64,000 bases of DNA. It comes from Euzebya rosea (lineage in GTDB: Bacteria > Actinomycetota > Nitriliruptoria > Euzebyales > Euzebyaceae). Below the pieces are notes generated by a model, which was not told the origin of the DNA, did not search any database, and saw nothing but the letters and a program-made list of their open reading frames with translations. Location: positions 62,001 to 126,000 of the forward strand of contig NZ_PGDQ01000009.1 of assembly GCF_003073135.1 (NCBI RefSeq). Reading direction: 5' to 3'. The number at the start of each line of letters is the position of its first letter. Position 1 is the stretch's first letter. Both the position numbers and the translations under genes were made by a program. Positions 15,243 through 23,969 of the stretch are shown piece by piece.

Positions 15243-16921
15243 CGCTGGACCTGCCGGCGACGAAGGCCGAGGGCGATCCCGGCCACGACGACCAGGGCGC
15301 TGGAGGCGGCCAGCGGCGTCCGGTCGGCGGCGGCCGGAACCGGGGCGTCGGCGGTCGAACCGACGACGTACTGCGTGGGCGCCGACAGCGCCTCGGGCTG
15401 GCAGCCGCTGCAGGCGATCCGGCTGATCCGGGAGTTGCCGTTGTTCCAGAAGCCGGTGCCGTACTCCACGAGGTACACCGCGCCGTCCGGGCCGATGGCG
15501 GCGTCGTGGGGATGGCGTGGGGACAGGGCGGACTCGTGCTGGACCGAGGTGACGAAGGTGTCCAGCGAACCGTCCTCCTCCACGGGGATGGAGAAGATCA
15601 TGTTGCGGCTCCACTCGAACCACAGCAGCTTCTGCTGCAACCGGTCCGGCAGGGCCAGCGCGCCATCACCGGCGTAGTCGTAGACGACACCGGTCATGGA
15701 CGTCCTGCCGCCCGCCCGCAGCTGCGGCCACTCCAGGGACAGGGTGGGGGAGTAGTACAGCGCCGGCGGGGTGTAGCCGGAGCAGTCGAACGGCTCGCCG
15801 CTCGTGCCGGTCGCGAAGTCGTAGTCGATGTAGGGCTGGTTGTCGGCGATGCAGTAGGGCCACCCGTGGTTGGTGCCGCCACCCGGGGGGACCACGTCCA
15901 GCTCGTCGTGGCCGGCAGGGCCGCGCTGGGCGTTGGCGCTGCTGGCGTCGGGTCCGACGTTGCCGACGTAGACCGTGCCGGTCTGCTGGTGCACGGCGAT
16001 CCGGTAGTCCGACCGGAAGCCCATCGCCCAGACCGCCGGGTCGGCGTCGGGGTCGCCGACGAACGGGTTGGCGACGACACCGGGGACCGACCCGTCGGGG
16101 ATCGATCCGTCGAGGTTGATCCGCAGGACCTTGCCGCGACGGTCGGCCTTGTTCGCCGAGGTCCGCTGGGCGTCGAACGCCTCGCGGTGGGTGGCGCGGT
16201 CGAGGACGTCACCGGGGTTGCGTCGTTCGTCGATGGGCGCGTAGCCGCTGGACTCGAACGGGTTGGTGTCGTCGGCGTTGGAGATGACGAGGGTGCCGTC
16301 GGGCATCAGGTCGAGGTCGCCGCCGTAGTGGCAGCACTCCAGCCACTCCACGGCGTTCTCGAAGACGACCTCCTCGGAGTCGAGGTCCAGGACGTTGTCG
16401 TCCCCGAGCACGAACGACGACAGACGGTTGATGCCCTCCAGCGCCTGGGTGCCGCCGGCATCGGGATGCTTGGGCGGGGTGGGGGCGGTGCCCTGGGATC
16501 CGGGGACGGAGTAGTACAGGTAGATGCGGTTGTCCTCGGCGAAGTCCGGGGACAGCAGCAGGCCGTGCAGGCCACCCTCGTTGAGGTCGTCGGGACAGTC
16601 GGTGCACTCGTTGGCGGCCGTGGGCAGGCGACCGGCCGTGACGACGTCACCCGAGGGCAGGATGACCTTGACGGCACCCTTGCGTTCGACGAACACCACG
16701 CGACCGTCGGCTGCGACGTCGATCGCGGTCGGGTCCTGGGTGTCCTCGGTGAGCACCTGCAGCTCGATGTCGTCGGCGCCGATGAACGGCGGGACGACGA
16801 ACTGGGCGGAGGCGGTCCCGCTGCCGGTCAGCAGCAACCCCAGCAGGACCAGGAGGGTGGTGGCCAGCAGGGGAACGGCACGCGTCCGTGTCCTGGATGG
16901 TCGGCGGAGGGTGGTGGTCAT
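15239..16921 (-). CDS. Exported PQQ-dependent sugar dehydrogenase (GSDH family) with C-terminal membrane tail
   Basis: 560 residues: signal peptide (about 1-39), then a six-bladed beta-propeller of the glucose/sorbosone dehydrogenase family (DPTAIDVAADGRVVFVERKG, GGLHGLLLSPDF, GKVLRINLDGSIP, MGFRSDYRIAVHQQTGTVYV, TNHGWPYCI). Such enzymes oxidise aldoses outside the membrane using PQQ, although the cofactor is not universal in this family. The end carries a hydrophobic helix followed by LRRRQVQR, a retention or sorting-like tail. Paired with ThuA; located inside the xylose locus, which hints at extracellular aldose oxidation. Confidence 0.88.
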   Translation of the reverse strand: MTTTLRRPSRTRTRAVPLLATTLLVLLGLLLTGSGTASAQFVVPPFIGADDIELQVLTEDTQDPTAIDVAADGRVVFVERKGAVKVILPSGDVVTAGRLPTAANECTDCPDDLNEGGLHGLLLSPDFAEDNRIYLYYSVPGSQGTAPTPPKHPDAGGTQALEGINRLSSFVLGDDNVLDLDSEEVVFENAVEWLECCHYGGDLDLMPDGTLVISNADDTNPFESSGYAPIDERRNPGDVLDRATHREAFDAQRTSANKADRRGKVLRINLDGSIPDGSVPGVVANPFVGDPDADPAVWAMGFRSDYRIAVHQQTGTVYVGNVGPDASSANAQRGPAGHDELDVVPPGGGTNHGWPYCIADNQPYIDYDFATGTSGEPFDCSGYTPPALYYSPTLSLEWPQLRAGGRTSMTGVVYDYAGDGALALPDRLQQKLLWFEWSRNMIFSIPVEEDGSLDTFVTSVQHESALSPRHPHDAAIGPDGAVYLVEYGTGFWNNGNSRISRIACSGCQPEALSAPTQYVVGSTADAPVPAAADRTPLAASSALVVVAGIALGLRRRQVQR

Positions 16922-17029
16922 GTCGGCTCCTCGCGTTGGTCATCGCCCAGCGTGGATGGTCTCCACACGTGCGTGGACGAGGGTTTCGACGTCGAACCGA
17001 CAAATCCTCCTTCGGGTCCCAGAATTCTT

Positions 17030-17048
17030 GCACGATGAACACAAATGC
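17030..17048 (+). promoter_or_regulatory. Operator-like site upstream of xylB
   Basis: GCACGATGAACACAAATGC shares 15 of 19 bases, including GCAC, TGAACA and the TGC end, with the site at 13445-13463 before the ROK regulator gene. It ends 25 bp before the xylB ATG and overlaps the region expected for the -35 box. Likely bound by the ROK regulator. Confidence 0.55.
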
Positions 17049-17059
17049 GGGCTCTCGGC

Positions 17060-17065
17060 TAGGAT
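17060..17065 (+). promoter_or_regulatory. xylB -10 box, leaderless-type spacing
   Basis: TAGGAT lies 8 nt before the ATG of xylB. A start site about 7 nt downstream of the box would fall at or next to the ATG, so the transcript is probably leaderless. The operator-like site lies just upstream. Confidence 0.45.
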
Positions 17066-17073
17066 GCGCAGAC

Positions 17074-18495
17074 ATGGCACTTGTTGTGGGAGTGGACTGC
17101 TCGACCCAGGCGACCAAGGCGCTCGTCATCGACACCGAGACCGGCAGGACGGTGGCGTCGGGCCGCGCCACGCACACCGTGACCGGGACCGACGGAGCCC
17201 GGGAAACCCACCCCACGGTCTGGTGGGACGCCCTGGCGCAGGCGCTGGAGCAGACCGGCCGGGCCGGTGACGTCGCAGCGATCGCCGTCGGTGGGCAGCA
17301 GCACGGCCTGGTCGTCAGCGACGCCGACGACGCCCCGCTGCGTCCGTCGATGTTGTGGAACGACACCCGCTCCGCCCCGCAGGCCGAGGCGCTGACCGCC
17401 GCCCTCGGCGGTCCCGAAGCGTGGGCTGCCGGGCCGGGGTCGGTGCCGGTCGCCGCGTACACGGTGACCAAGTGGGCGTGGCTGCGGGCAAACGAACCGG
17501 ACGTGGCCGCTGCCGCCGCGTCGGTGCGGCTGCCCCACGACTGGTTGACCACCCGGATGTCGGGCGAGGCCGTGACCGACCGGGGCGATGCCTCGGGGAG
17601 CGGCTGGTACTCCACGGCGACCGAGGCCTACGACCCGGCCGTGCTGGGCCTGCCCGCCGTCGACCTCGACCCCTCGTTGCTGCCCCGCGTGGCCGGCCCA
17701 ACCGAGGTCGTCGGCACCATCACGTCCGCCGCCGCCTCGGCGCTGGGCCTGCCCGTCGGTGCCGTCGTGGGTGCCGGGACCGGCGACAACATGGCCGCGG
17801 CGATGGGGCTGGGCGTCGAACCGGGCGTCCCCGTGCTCAGCCTGGGCACCTCCGGCACCGTGTACGCCGTCAGCGACCGTCGTCCGGGTGATCCCTCGGG
17901 CACCGTGTCCGGGTTCGCCGACGCGACCGGCCGGTTCCTCCCCCTGGCCTGCACCCTCAACTGCACCCTGGCCGTCGACCGTGTCGCGACGTGGCTCGGG
18001 ATCGACCGCAACGCCGTGGCCGACCGCACCGCCGTGACGATGTTGCCCTACCTCGACGGCGAGCGGACCCCCAACCTTCCCCAGGCCAGCGGGGCGATGC
18101 TCGGCCTGCGCCACGACACCGAACCGGGGGAGATCCTCCTCGCCGCCTACCAGGGTGCGGCCGCCTCGCTGGTGGACGCGATGGACGCCATCGCCGAGCA
18201 GTCCGGCGGACTGGACCCCGATGCCCCGCTGGTGCTGATCGGGGGCGGTGCACAGGGCACGGCCTGGCGGCGGGTCATCGGCGAGCTGACCGGACGTCGG
18301 CTGCTGGTCCCGGCCGCCGACGAGCTCGTCGCGCTCGGCGCAGCGGTCCAGGCCACAGCGGCGCTGGAGCAGGCCGACCCCCTCGCGATCGCGGCCCGCT
18401 GGAAGACGCAGTCGGGGGAGGAGCTGGCACCGATCGCCCACGACCCCGCACCCATGGCCCGGATCCGGGCGGTCGCCGAGTCCCTGTTCGGGTAG
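17074..18495 (+). CDS. xylB: Xylulokinase
   Basis: 473 residues, FGGY carbohydrate kinase family. The N-terminal VVGVDCSTQATKALVID phosphate loop, AIAVGGQQHGLV, MLWNDTR, the substrate loop DRGDASGSGWYS and the C-terminal ATP-site GGGAQGTAWRRV are all present, as is DGERTPN typical of xylulokinases. It phosphorylates D-xylulose to xylulose-5-phosphate, following xylose isomerase. It is separated from xylA by the ROK regulator and three minus-strand genes, but shares the operator-like site with the ROK promoter. Confidence 0.95.
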   Translation: MALVVGVDCSTQATKALVIDTETGRTVASGRATHTVTGTDGARETHPTVWWDALAQALEQTGRAGDVAAIAVGGQQHGLVVSDADDAPLRPSMLWNDTRSAPQAEALTAALGGPEAWAAGPGSVPVAAYTVTKWAWLRANEPDVAAAAASVRLPHDWLTTRMSGEAVTDRGDASGSGWYSTATEAYDPAVLGLPAVDLDPSLLPRVAGPTEVVGTITSAAASALGLPVGAVVGAGTGDNMAAAMGLGVEPGVPVLSLGTSGTVYAVSDRRPGDPSGTVSGFADATGRFLPLACTLNCTLAVDRVATWLGIDRNAVADRTAVTMLPYLDGERTPNLPQASGAMLGLRHDTEPGEILLAAYQGAAASLVDAMDAIAEQSGGLDPDAPLVLIGGGAQGTAWRRVIGELTGRRLLVPAADELVALGAAVQATAALEQADPLAIAARWKTQSGEELAPIAHDPAPMARIRAVAESLFG

Positions 18496-18644
18496 GCCGG
18501 TCGACGGCGCAACCGGCGTCGCGGCGTTCCCTTCGGAGATTCTCGGGGATGCCAGCAGGAGTTCGTTGCGTGAACGGCGAATTCAGGAGGAAAGGACCGG
18601 TCGTGGTGCATCGCGGCGGTCCGAGCCGACTGTGAGGTACTGCC

Positions 18645-20504
18645 GTGATCCCCAGGTTCAACCGCCGTGATCTGCTGAGGACGTCGACCGCCGGTGCTGG
18701 CGCGCTGGCCGGCACCGGGCTGCTGGCCCGTGCGGGTGTCCTGACGGGCGTCCTCGGGGTGTCCAGCGTCGCCGCCTCGGGCGTCGCCGGGGCGATCGAC
18801 GCCGCCGAGCTGCCGGCGCCGTTCACCACCCCGCTCCGCCAGCCGCCGGTCATCACCGACGCCGACGTGTCGCTGGTGGCCCGCGAGGCCCAGGTGCAGC
18901 TGCTGCCCGGCCGCACCACGACCATGTGGACCTTCGGCGGCACGTGGCCCGCCCCGACGATCCGGCGTCCCTCCGGCGAGCGGACGACCGTCACCGTCAC
19001 CAACGACCTGCCGACCGAGGTCGGCGACATCACCGTCCACCACCACGGCGGCCACCAGGCGGCCGAGCACGACGGCGGCCCCGTGCAGGACCCGGTGCTG
19101 CCCGGCGCGACCCGGACCTACGTCTACGAGCTGATGGAGGACGGCGAGGGCGAGCGGGCAGCCACGCAGTGGTACCACGACCACTCCCACTTCCGGACCG
19201 GTCGCAACAACTGGTTCGGCCTCCAGGGCATGTTCATCATCGACGACGACGTCGAGGCCGCGCTCGGCCTGCCCGACGGCGACCGGGACCTGGTGCTGAT
19301 GTGCACCAACCGCGACGTCGACGCGGACAACCAGCTGCTCGACCGCTTCACCGCCCCGGGTCGCGAGGACGCCACCGCGCTGGACGCCGCACCCGTCGGG
19401 GGGACCGGTCGGTACCCGCTGTCGGGTGACGAGCAGGCGTCCCTCGGGCCGCTGTTCCTCGTCAACGGGGTGCTGCAGCCCTACGCCGACGTGCAGGCGC
19501 GTCGGTACCGGCTGCGACTGATGAACGCCGCCAACTGGCAGGTCTACAACTTCTCCGTCACCGGCCCGAACGGGACCGTCCCCATGGTGCAGATCGCGGC
19601 CGAGGCCGGCCTGCTGCCGGCAGCGGTCGAGCGCGACGACATCCTGCTCGGCCCGGCCGAACGTGCTGAGGTCATCATCGACTTCACGGGCATGGAGGGG
19701 CAGCGGCTGGTCCTCGCATCGGGCCCCGGGTCGGCGTCCGCCCAGGGTGCCGTGCCCTTCTACAACGGCCCCACCCCGGCGGAGTTCGTGGAGTTCCGGG
19801 TCGGCCCGGTCGACCCCGAGGATCCCGACACGTCCGCGGTGATCGACCACGGCCAGGCGTTGCGGGCGCTGCCGAGCTGGGCCGACGGCCTGGCCACGGT
19901 GCCGGACCGCGTGTGGGTCTTCGGTGTGGGTGCCGACGAGGCCGGCCGTGCGGCGTGGACGATCAACGGCCGTGCGTTCGACCACGATCGCGTCGATGCC
20001 CGGCCCGAGCTCGGCTCCCGCGAGACGTGGTTGCTGGCCAACACCACCCAGCAGACCCACTTCATCCACATCCACGACGTGGACTGGGTGGTGCTGCAGC
20101 GCAACGGCGATCCCGCACCGGTGCACGAGCAGGGGCTGAAGGAGACGTTCCGGATCGACCCCGGCGAGGTCGTCCTGGTCGGCTCGACGTTCACCGACCA
20201 CCTCGGCCCGTACATGATGCACTGCCACATGCTGGAGCACGAGGACCACGGGATGATGAACACGTGGGAGGTCGTGGAACCCGGTCAGGGGGACCGCCCA
20301 GATGGGTCGTCGTCGGTTGAGGAGGCCCTGGCGGCCGATCTGGCCACCGCCGAGTCGCTGGCGATCGCCCGGGCGGTGATCGGCGCGGCCCGCAACGGGC
20401 GACCGGCGCCGATGTCACTGCTGAACCGGCTGAACGCCGGCCGCGGTGCCGTGACCGACATCCCCTCGCAGGCCGCCCTGTACTGCGACCTCAACGACCT
20501 GTAG
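18645..20504 (+). CDS. Tat-exported multicopper oxidase
   Basis: 619 residues with a twin-arginine signal (NRRDLLRTSTAGAGALAG). Three cupredoxin domains carry the copper ligands: VHHHGGHQ, WYHDHSHF, FIHIHDVDW and MMHCHMLEHEDHGMM, giving a type 1 site and a trinuclear centre. It resembles bilirubin-oxidase/CotA-like laccases, which oxidise phenols or metal ions and reduce O2 to water. The final 60 residues are a helical extension without ligands. GTG 18645 has GAGG at 7-nt spacing. The 150 bp before it contain a good GGAGGA but no convincing gene. Confidence 0.92.
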   Translation: MIPRFNRRDLLRTSTAGAGALAGTGLLARAGVLTGVLGVSSVAASGVAGAIDAAELPAPFTTPLRQPPVITDADVSLVAREAQVQLLPGRTTTMWTFGGTWPAPTIRRPSGERTTVTVTNDLPTEVGDITVHHHGGHQAAEHDGGPVQDPVLPGATRTYVYELMEDGEGERAATQWYHDHSHFRTGRNNWFGLQGMFIIDDDVEAALGLPDGDRDLVLMCTNRDVDADNQLLDRFTAPGREDATALDAAPVGGTGRYPLSGDEQASLGPLFLVNGVLQPYADVQARRYRLRLMNAANWQVYNFSVTGPNGTVPMVQIAAEAGLLPAAVERDDILLGPAERAEVIIDFTGMEGQRLVLASGPGSASAQGAVPFYNGPTPAEFVEFRVGPVDPEDPDTSAVIDHGQALRALPSWADGLATVPDRVWVFGVGADEAGRAAWTINGRAFDHDRVDARPELGSRETWLLANTTQQTHFIHIHDVDWVVLQRNGDPAPVHEQGLKETFRIDPGEVVLVGSTFTDHLGPYMMHCHMLEHEDHGMMNTWEVVEPGQGDRPDGSSSVEEALAADLATAESLAIARAVIGAARNGRPAPMSLLNRLNAGRGAVTDIPSQAALYCDLNDL

Positions 20505-20551
20505 CCACACGTGCGCACACGGCGGCCGTCGGGGTCACCGGGCGGCCGCGG

Positions 20552-21514
20552 TCACGTGCCCGGGTCCTGTGCGGCCGGCTTCGTGGTGGCCCGCTGGACC
20601 ACCTCCCGACCCACGGCCTCCAGGTCTCCCTCCGCATGGCTCTGGCGCAGGTAGAGGTGCAGGTCGGCCGCCCGCTGCGCGAACGCGGCGTCGCCGACGA
20701 AGGGGCGGGGGCCGAACGCTCGGCCGACCCGATCCAGCACCTCCGTCGCGAGCCGTTCGACGGTGTGGCGGGCCGCCAGCGCGTCGAGCTGCCCCGGCCC
20801 GTCCGGCAGTGACGCGGCGCGGTGCAGGACCGCGACCATCGCCTCTCCGGCGGCGTGGAGGGCGCCGACGTGGGCCAGCCTGTGGGCGCCGGCGTCGGTG
20901 CCCATCGCGACGGCCCGGTCGACCAGTCCCAGCGCGGCACCGGCCCAGCAGGCTGCCGGCCGCAGCGCCCCGGCCCAGAAGCCGGGGCGGGAGAGGTACC
21001 AGCCGGGCGGTCCGACCTCGGCGTCCACGGGATGGTCGGTGAACCGGCAGGTCCCCGTGGCGGTGTCCGCCAACGCCTCTGTCGTCCAGGGGCCGTGGAC
21101 GTGCTCGACCCCCGGCAGCTGGTCGTCCACGGCGACGTCGAGGAGGAGCTGTGGGCCGCCAGCCGCGTCGGTTCCGCTGACGAGGGCTCGGTCCACCACC
21201 CCGAGGCCCGAGCAGAACGGCTTCGGGCCGCTGATCCTCCCACCGTGCCGCTCCACCTCGCCACGCGATGCCCACACGCCGTAGAGCGCACCCGGCCGTG
21301 GGTCCAGCCCCGCCTCCCCCAGGATCAGGACGGCGTCGAGGTGGGCCTCCACCAGCCGTGCAACCGACACCGAGCCATGGCGGGCCAGGGCGATGAGGTG
21401 GTCCAGCTGGTCGACGGGATCGCCGGTGCGGATGTCGTCGAACCGCGGATGGCGGACGGCGGCCCGGACGAGGTCCGTGATCGTCTCGTGCGTCATCGGG
21501 TCGGTCGTGGTCAT
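20552..21514 (-). CDS. Acyl-CoA dehydrogenase-like protein (last gene of a four-gene cluster)
   Basis: 320 residues, shorter than true acyl-CoA dehydrogenases (about 380). The helical N-domain (HLIALARHGSVSVARLVEAHLDAVLIL), a beta-domain core (LYGVWASRGEVE, GPKPFCSGLGVVDRALV) and the C-terminal four-helix bundle are visible. The catalytic Glu cannot be placed with confidence. It starts 4 nt after the stop of the PIG-L deacetylase gene. Homologous quartets of GT2, NodS-like methyltransferase, PIG-L and acyl-CoA dehydrogenase genes occur in many actinobacteria and proteobacteria without a known product. Confidence 0.8.
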   Translation of the reverse strand: MTTTDPMTHETITDLVRAAVRHPRFDDIRTGDPVDQLDHLIALARHGSVSVARLVEAHLDAVLILGEAGLDPRPGALYGVWASRGEVERHGGRISGPKPFCSGLGVVDRALVSGTDAAGGPQLLLDVAVDDQLPGVEHVHGPWTTEALADTATGTCRFTDHPVDAEVGPPGWYLSRPGFWAGALRPAACWAGAALGLVDRAVAMGTDAGAHRLAHVGALHAAGEAMVAVLHRAASLPDGPGQLDALAARHTVERLATEVLDRVGRAFGPRPFVGDAAFAQRAADLHLYLRQSHAEGDLEAVGREVVQRATTKPAAQDPGT

Positions 21515-21518
21515 GGGG

Positions 21519-22202
21519 TCACCGGTCGGATCGGGTCACGAAGCACTCGCGGGAGGTGAGGGCGGGGCCGAGGAGGTCGCGGTCCAGGATCGGGGCCACG
21601 CCGTGGGGGCCGGTCAGCTGCGAGGCATGGGCGTCGATGGCCCGTTCCTTGCGGCGTCGGACGTCCTCGTCGAGGTCCAGGGCGACCAGGGTGTCCGGGG
21701 CCAGCCGCTCGACCGCGGTGTGGTGGTAGGCCCAGAACAGCCAGGCGCGCAGGTCCAGGTCGGGCCGCAGGGCCACGGCGCGGACGGCGGCACGCCCGCA
21801 GGCGATGTGGTCGCTGTGGTGGTCGTGGATCCACGGCGCGACGACGGTGGCGCCCTCCGGGGTGAGGTCGAGGATGGCCTCGGTGACCTCGTCCTCGTGG
21901 GCGGGCACGGCACCGTCGGTGATGCCCAGGCGGTGGAGACGGTCGGGGTCCACGCCGAGCGTGGCGAGCGCGCTGCGCTGCTCCTCGCGTCGTCGTGCGG
22001 CCAGCACGTCGTGGTCGACGTGTCCCGGGTAGGCGCTGCCACCGTCGGTGACGGCCAGCACGGTGGCGCGGTCCCTCGTCAGGGCGAGCAACCCTCCGGC
22101 GCCGAGGGTCTCGTCGTCGGGGTGGGGTGCGACCACGACCACCGGCCCCTCGGGCGGATCCCACGTGGGTGCGGCGTCTCGGTGGAGCGCCCAGCCGGTC
22201 AT
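21519..22202 (-). CDS. PIG-L family deacetylase
   Basis: 227 residues with the zinc-binding PIG-L/MshB motifs: VVVVAPHPDDETLGAGG, then HDHHSDHIACGRAAVRA. Family members remove acetyl groups from N-acetylglucosamine conjugates or similar small molecules. The ATG (22202) overlaps the TGA of the methyltransferase gene as ATGA; the longer frame up to 22268 would overlap that gene without adding family-like sequence. The enzyme presumably modifies the same unknown glycoconjugate or metabolite as its three partners. Confidence 0.88.
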   Translation of the reverse strand: MTGWALHRDAAPTWDPPEGPVVVVAPHPDDETLGAGGLLALTRDRATVLAVTDGGSAYPGHVDHDVLAARRREEQRSALATLGVDPDRLHRLGITDGAVPAHEDEVTEAILDLTPEGATVVAPWIHDHHSDHIACGRAAVRAVALRPDLDLRAWLFWAYHHTAVERLAPDTLVALDLDEDVRRRKERAIDAHASQLTGPHGVAPILDRDLLGPALTSRECFVTRSDR

Positions 22203-22768
22203 CGCCGGACCTGCCACACGTCGAGGACGAACCGCTGGTCGACCAGCGACGTCAGCCGGTCCAGCCACGGCAGGGCGTCGAGGTGCGCGTGGACCTCCTC
22301 ACCCGTGCGCGGGTAGTTCGTGGGGCCGGTCCAGTGGACGGCGATCAGGATCGCGTCGTCGCTCATCGACCGCGCCATCCGCTCGTCGAGGTCGCGCTGG
22401 GCGTCGGTGTCGAGGTAGTAGGCGACCTCGCTGAGCACCACGAGGTCGGCGGTCGTGCCCGGCCACTCCTCGGGCAGCAGGCCCTGCCGCACGGTGGCGT
22501 TCGTGCCCTTCAGGCGGTCGCCTGCTCGCTGGACACAGCTCGCGATCGGGTCGAAGGCGATCACCTCGTCGCACACCTCGAGCAACCGTGCGGTGAGGGT
22601 GCCGTTGGCGCAGCCGGGTTCGATCGCGCGGGCGAACCGCCGCCCGGCGGGCAGCGCGGCGATGGTCAGGTCCTGCTTGCGTCGCTCGTAGGGACGGTCG
22701 TCGAAGCCCCATGGGTCGGGGTCATCGGCGTACATGCCCTCGAAGTAGCCGAGCGGATGCACGGTCAT
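22199..22768 (-). CDS. NodS-like SAM-dependent methyltransferase
   Basis: 189 residues. The N-terminal GYFEGMYADDPDPWGFD and YERRKQDLTIAALP are hallmarks of the NodS group; SAM-binding motif I is AIEPGCANGTLTARL, with DLVVLSEVAYYLD as the post-IV motif. NodS N-methylates the deacetylated glucosamine of Nod factors; here the adjacent PIG-L deacetylase would similarly expose an amine, so N-methylation after deacetylation is an attractive but unproven order. Its ATG overlaps the stop of the glycosyltransferase gene. Confidence 0.85.
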   Translation of the reverse strand: MTVHPLGYFEGMYADDPDPWGFDDRPYERRKQDLTIAALPAGRRFARAIEPGCANGTLTARLLEVCDEVIAFDPIASCVQRAGDRLKGTNATVRQGLLPEEWPGTTADLVVLSEVAYYLDTDAQRDLDERMARSMSDDAILIAVHWTGPTNYPRTGEEVHAHLDALPWLDRLTSLVDQRFVLDVWQVRR

Positions 22769-23514
22769 GACGTCGGGAGCGCCGGCAGGGCGTGCAGCCG
22801 GTGGATCGCCGCCCCGAACCCCCGGGCGATCCGGGCGTCGAGCCGACCCGACGTGGCGACGACCAGCCGGGGGTCGGCACCCACGCGCGCACCGGTCTCG
22901 CGGAGCCGCTTCCACAGGGCGATGTCCTCGGCCCTGGCGACGGGAGGGAAACCGCCGCACGACAGGTAGGCCTGCACCCGAACGCCGAGGTTGGCGGCGT
23001 GCACGTGCGGGTGGTCGTCGACGGACAGGGTGTCGGCGTAGCCGCGGCGCCAGTCGTCGAGGAACGTCGGGACGTCGACGTCGGTCCGAAGGTCGACCAC
23101 CCCCGTGACGGCGTCGAACCCCTCGCGGGCGTGGGCGACGTAGTCACGGACCCACGACTCGGGGACCAGGGTGTCGGCGTCGGTGCTCAGCAGCCAGGCG
23201 TCGCCGTCCAGGTCGAAGGCGGCGATGGCGGCCAGGGCGCCCCGGTGGCGGACGGCGCCGATGGTCGGCGCGTCGGGCTCGACCACGACGAGGTGCAGGC
23301 CGATCTCGTCGGCCAGGTCGAGGGCGCGGCGGGCGGTGTCGTCGGTGGAGTGGTCGTCAACGACCACCACTCCCGCGTGGATGTCGGTGTGCGTCAGGCT
23401 GCGGGCCACCGAACGCAGGCACGACTCGATCAGGGCCGACTCGTCCCTGGCAGGGATGACCACGGCGAGGCCGGACGGCGGGCTGCCACGGTGTGGGCCG
23501 GGTTCGGTCGGCAT
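22765..23514 (-). CDS. Glycosyltransferase family 2 protein (first gene of the cluster)
   Basis: 249 residues, GT-A fold: LAVVIPARDESALIESCLRSV, VVVVDDHSTDDTA, and the DXD-containing WLLSTDADTLVPESWV, with RAEDIALWKRLRETG in the acceptor half. No membrane helix is seen, so it is cytoplasmic or peripheral. It heads the minus-strand cluster and is followed by three genes with ATGA or 4-nt junctions, so all four products should be made in similar amounts. Confidence 0.88.
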   Translation of the reverse strand: MPTEPGPHRGSPPSGLAVVIPARDESALIESCLRSVARSLTHTDIHAGVVVVDDHSTDDTARRALDLADEIGLHLVVVEPDAPTIGAVRHRGALAAIAAFDLDGDAWLLSTDADTLVPESWVRDYVAHAREGFDAVTGVVDLRTDVDVPTFLDDWRRGYADTLSVDDHPHVHAANLGVRVQAYLSCGGFPPVARAEDIALWKRLRETGARVGADPRLVVATSGRLDARIARGFGAAIHRLHALPALPTS

Positions 23515-23663
23515 CGCGCTCGTTTCGGTCAGGACGTCCGGACACCGCCCGCTGACGGCGGCCGCACAGCCATACCCTCCCCGTGCCCACCCAACACCGG
23601 CAGCGGCGGCGGATTGGTCTGCTTGGCCTGATCGACGCAGCGCAGATCGACGGGGCCCGTCCT

Positions 23664-23773
23664 TGGCCTGCGTGGCCCGAACGCCCCGAGCGGAGCGGGT
23701 CACACGTCGGGCTCGCCCGACTGGGACGTCCGAGGCCGATAGGCCGAAGGACCACCCGAGCGAAGCGAGTGGT
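23664..23773. repeat. 110-bp direct repeat, copy 1
   Basis: Identical over all 110 bases to 23781-23890; the copies are 117 bp apart start to start, with 7 bp between. The unit contains several small palindromes: GTCGGG-CTCG-CCCGAC, a GGCC-GATA-GGCC, and two stems whose loops read AGCGGAG and AGCGAAG. This resembles a complex REP-type intergenic element. Confidence 0.85.
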
Positions 23774-23780
23774 GCTGGCC

Positions 23781-23890
23781 TGGCCTGCGTGGCCCGAACG
23801 CCCCGAGCGGAGCGGGTCACACGTCGGGCTCGCCCGACTGGGACGTCCGAGGCCGATAGGCCGAAGGACCACCCGAGCGAAGCGAGTGGT
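23781..23890. repeat. 110-bp direct repeat, copy 2
   Basis: Exact second copy of the unit at 23664-23773. It ends 5 bp from the 3' end of tRNA-Pro. Perfect identity suggests a recent duplication or ongoing gene conversion. Confidence 0.85.
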
Positions 23891-23895
23891 CCCAG

Positions 23896-23969
23896 TCGGG
23901 ATGCAGGGATTTGAACCCTGGACCTCCACGTCCCGAACGTGGCGCGCTGCCAAACTGCGCTACATCCCG
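23896..23969 (-). tRNA. tRNA-Pro (anticodon CGG)
   Basis: Read on the minus strand, the acceptor stem CGGGATG pairs with CATCCCG, the anticodon stem CCACG/CGTGG encloses the loop TTCGGGA with anticodon CGG, and the T arm holds GGTTCAAATCC. Discriminator A; the 3' CCA is not encoded. Seventy-four nucleotides. It reads codon CCG, a frequent Pro codon in this DNA. Confidence 0.95.

Noticed and set aside
18549-18635. 28-codon frame before the multicopper oxidase
   Set aside because: No ribosome-binding site at its ATG and no coding signal; the good GGAGGA lies inside it.
18147-20249. 700-codon minus-strand open frame opposite xylB and the multicopper oxidase gene
   Set aside because: Covers two well-supported genes on the other strand; composition typical of a shadow frame.
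23664-23890. CRISPR or att-site interpretation of the 110-bp repeats
   Set aside because: Only two long copies with a 7-bp gap; no spacers, no cas genes, and no tRNA sequence inside the repeats.
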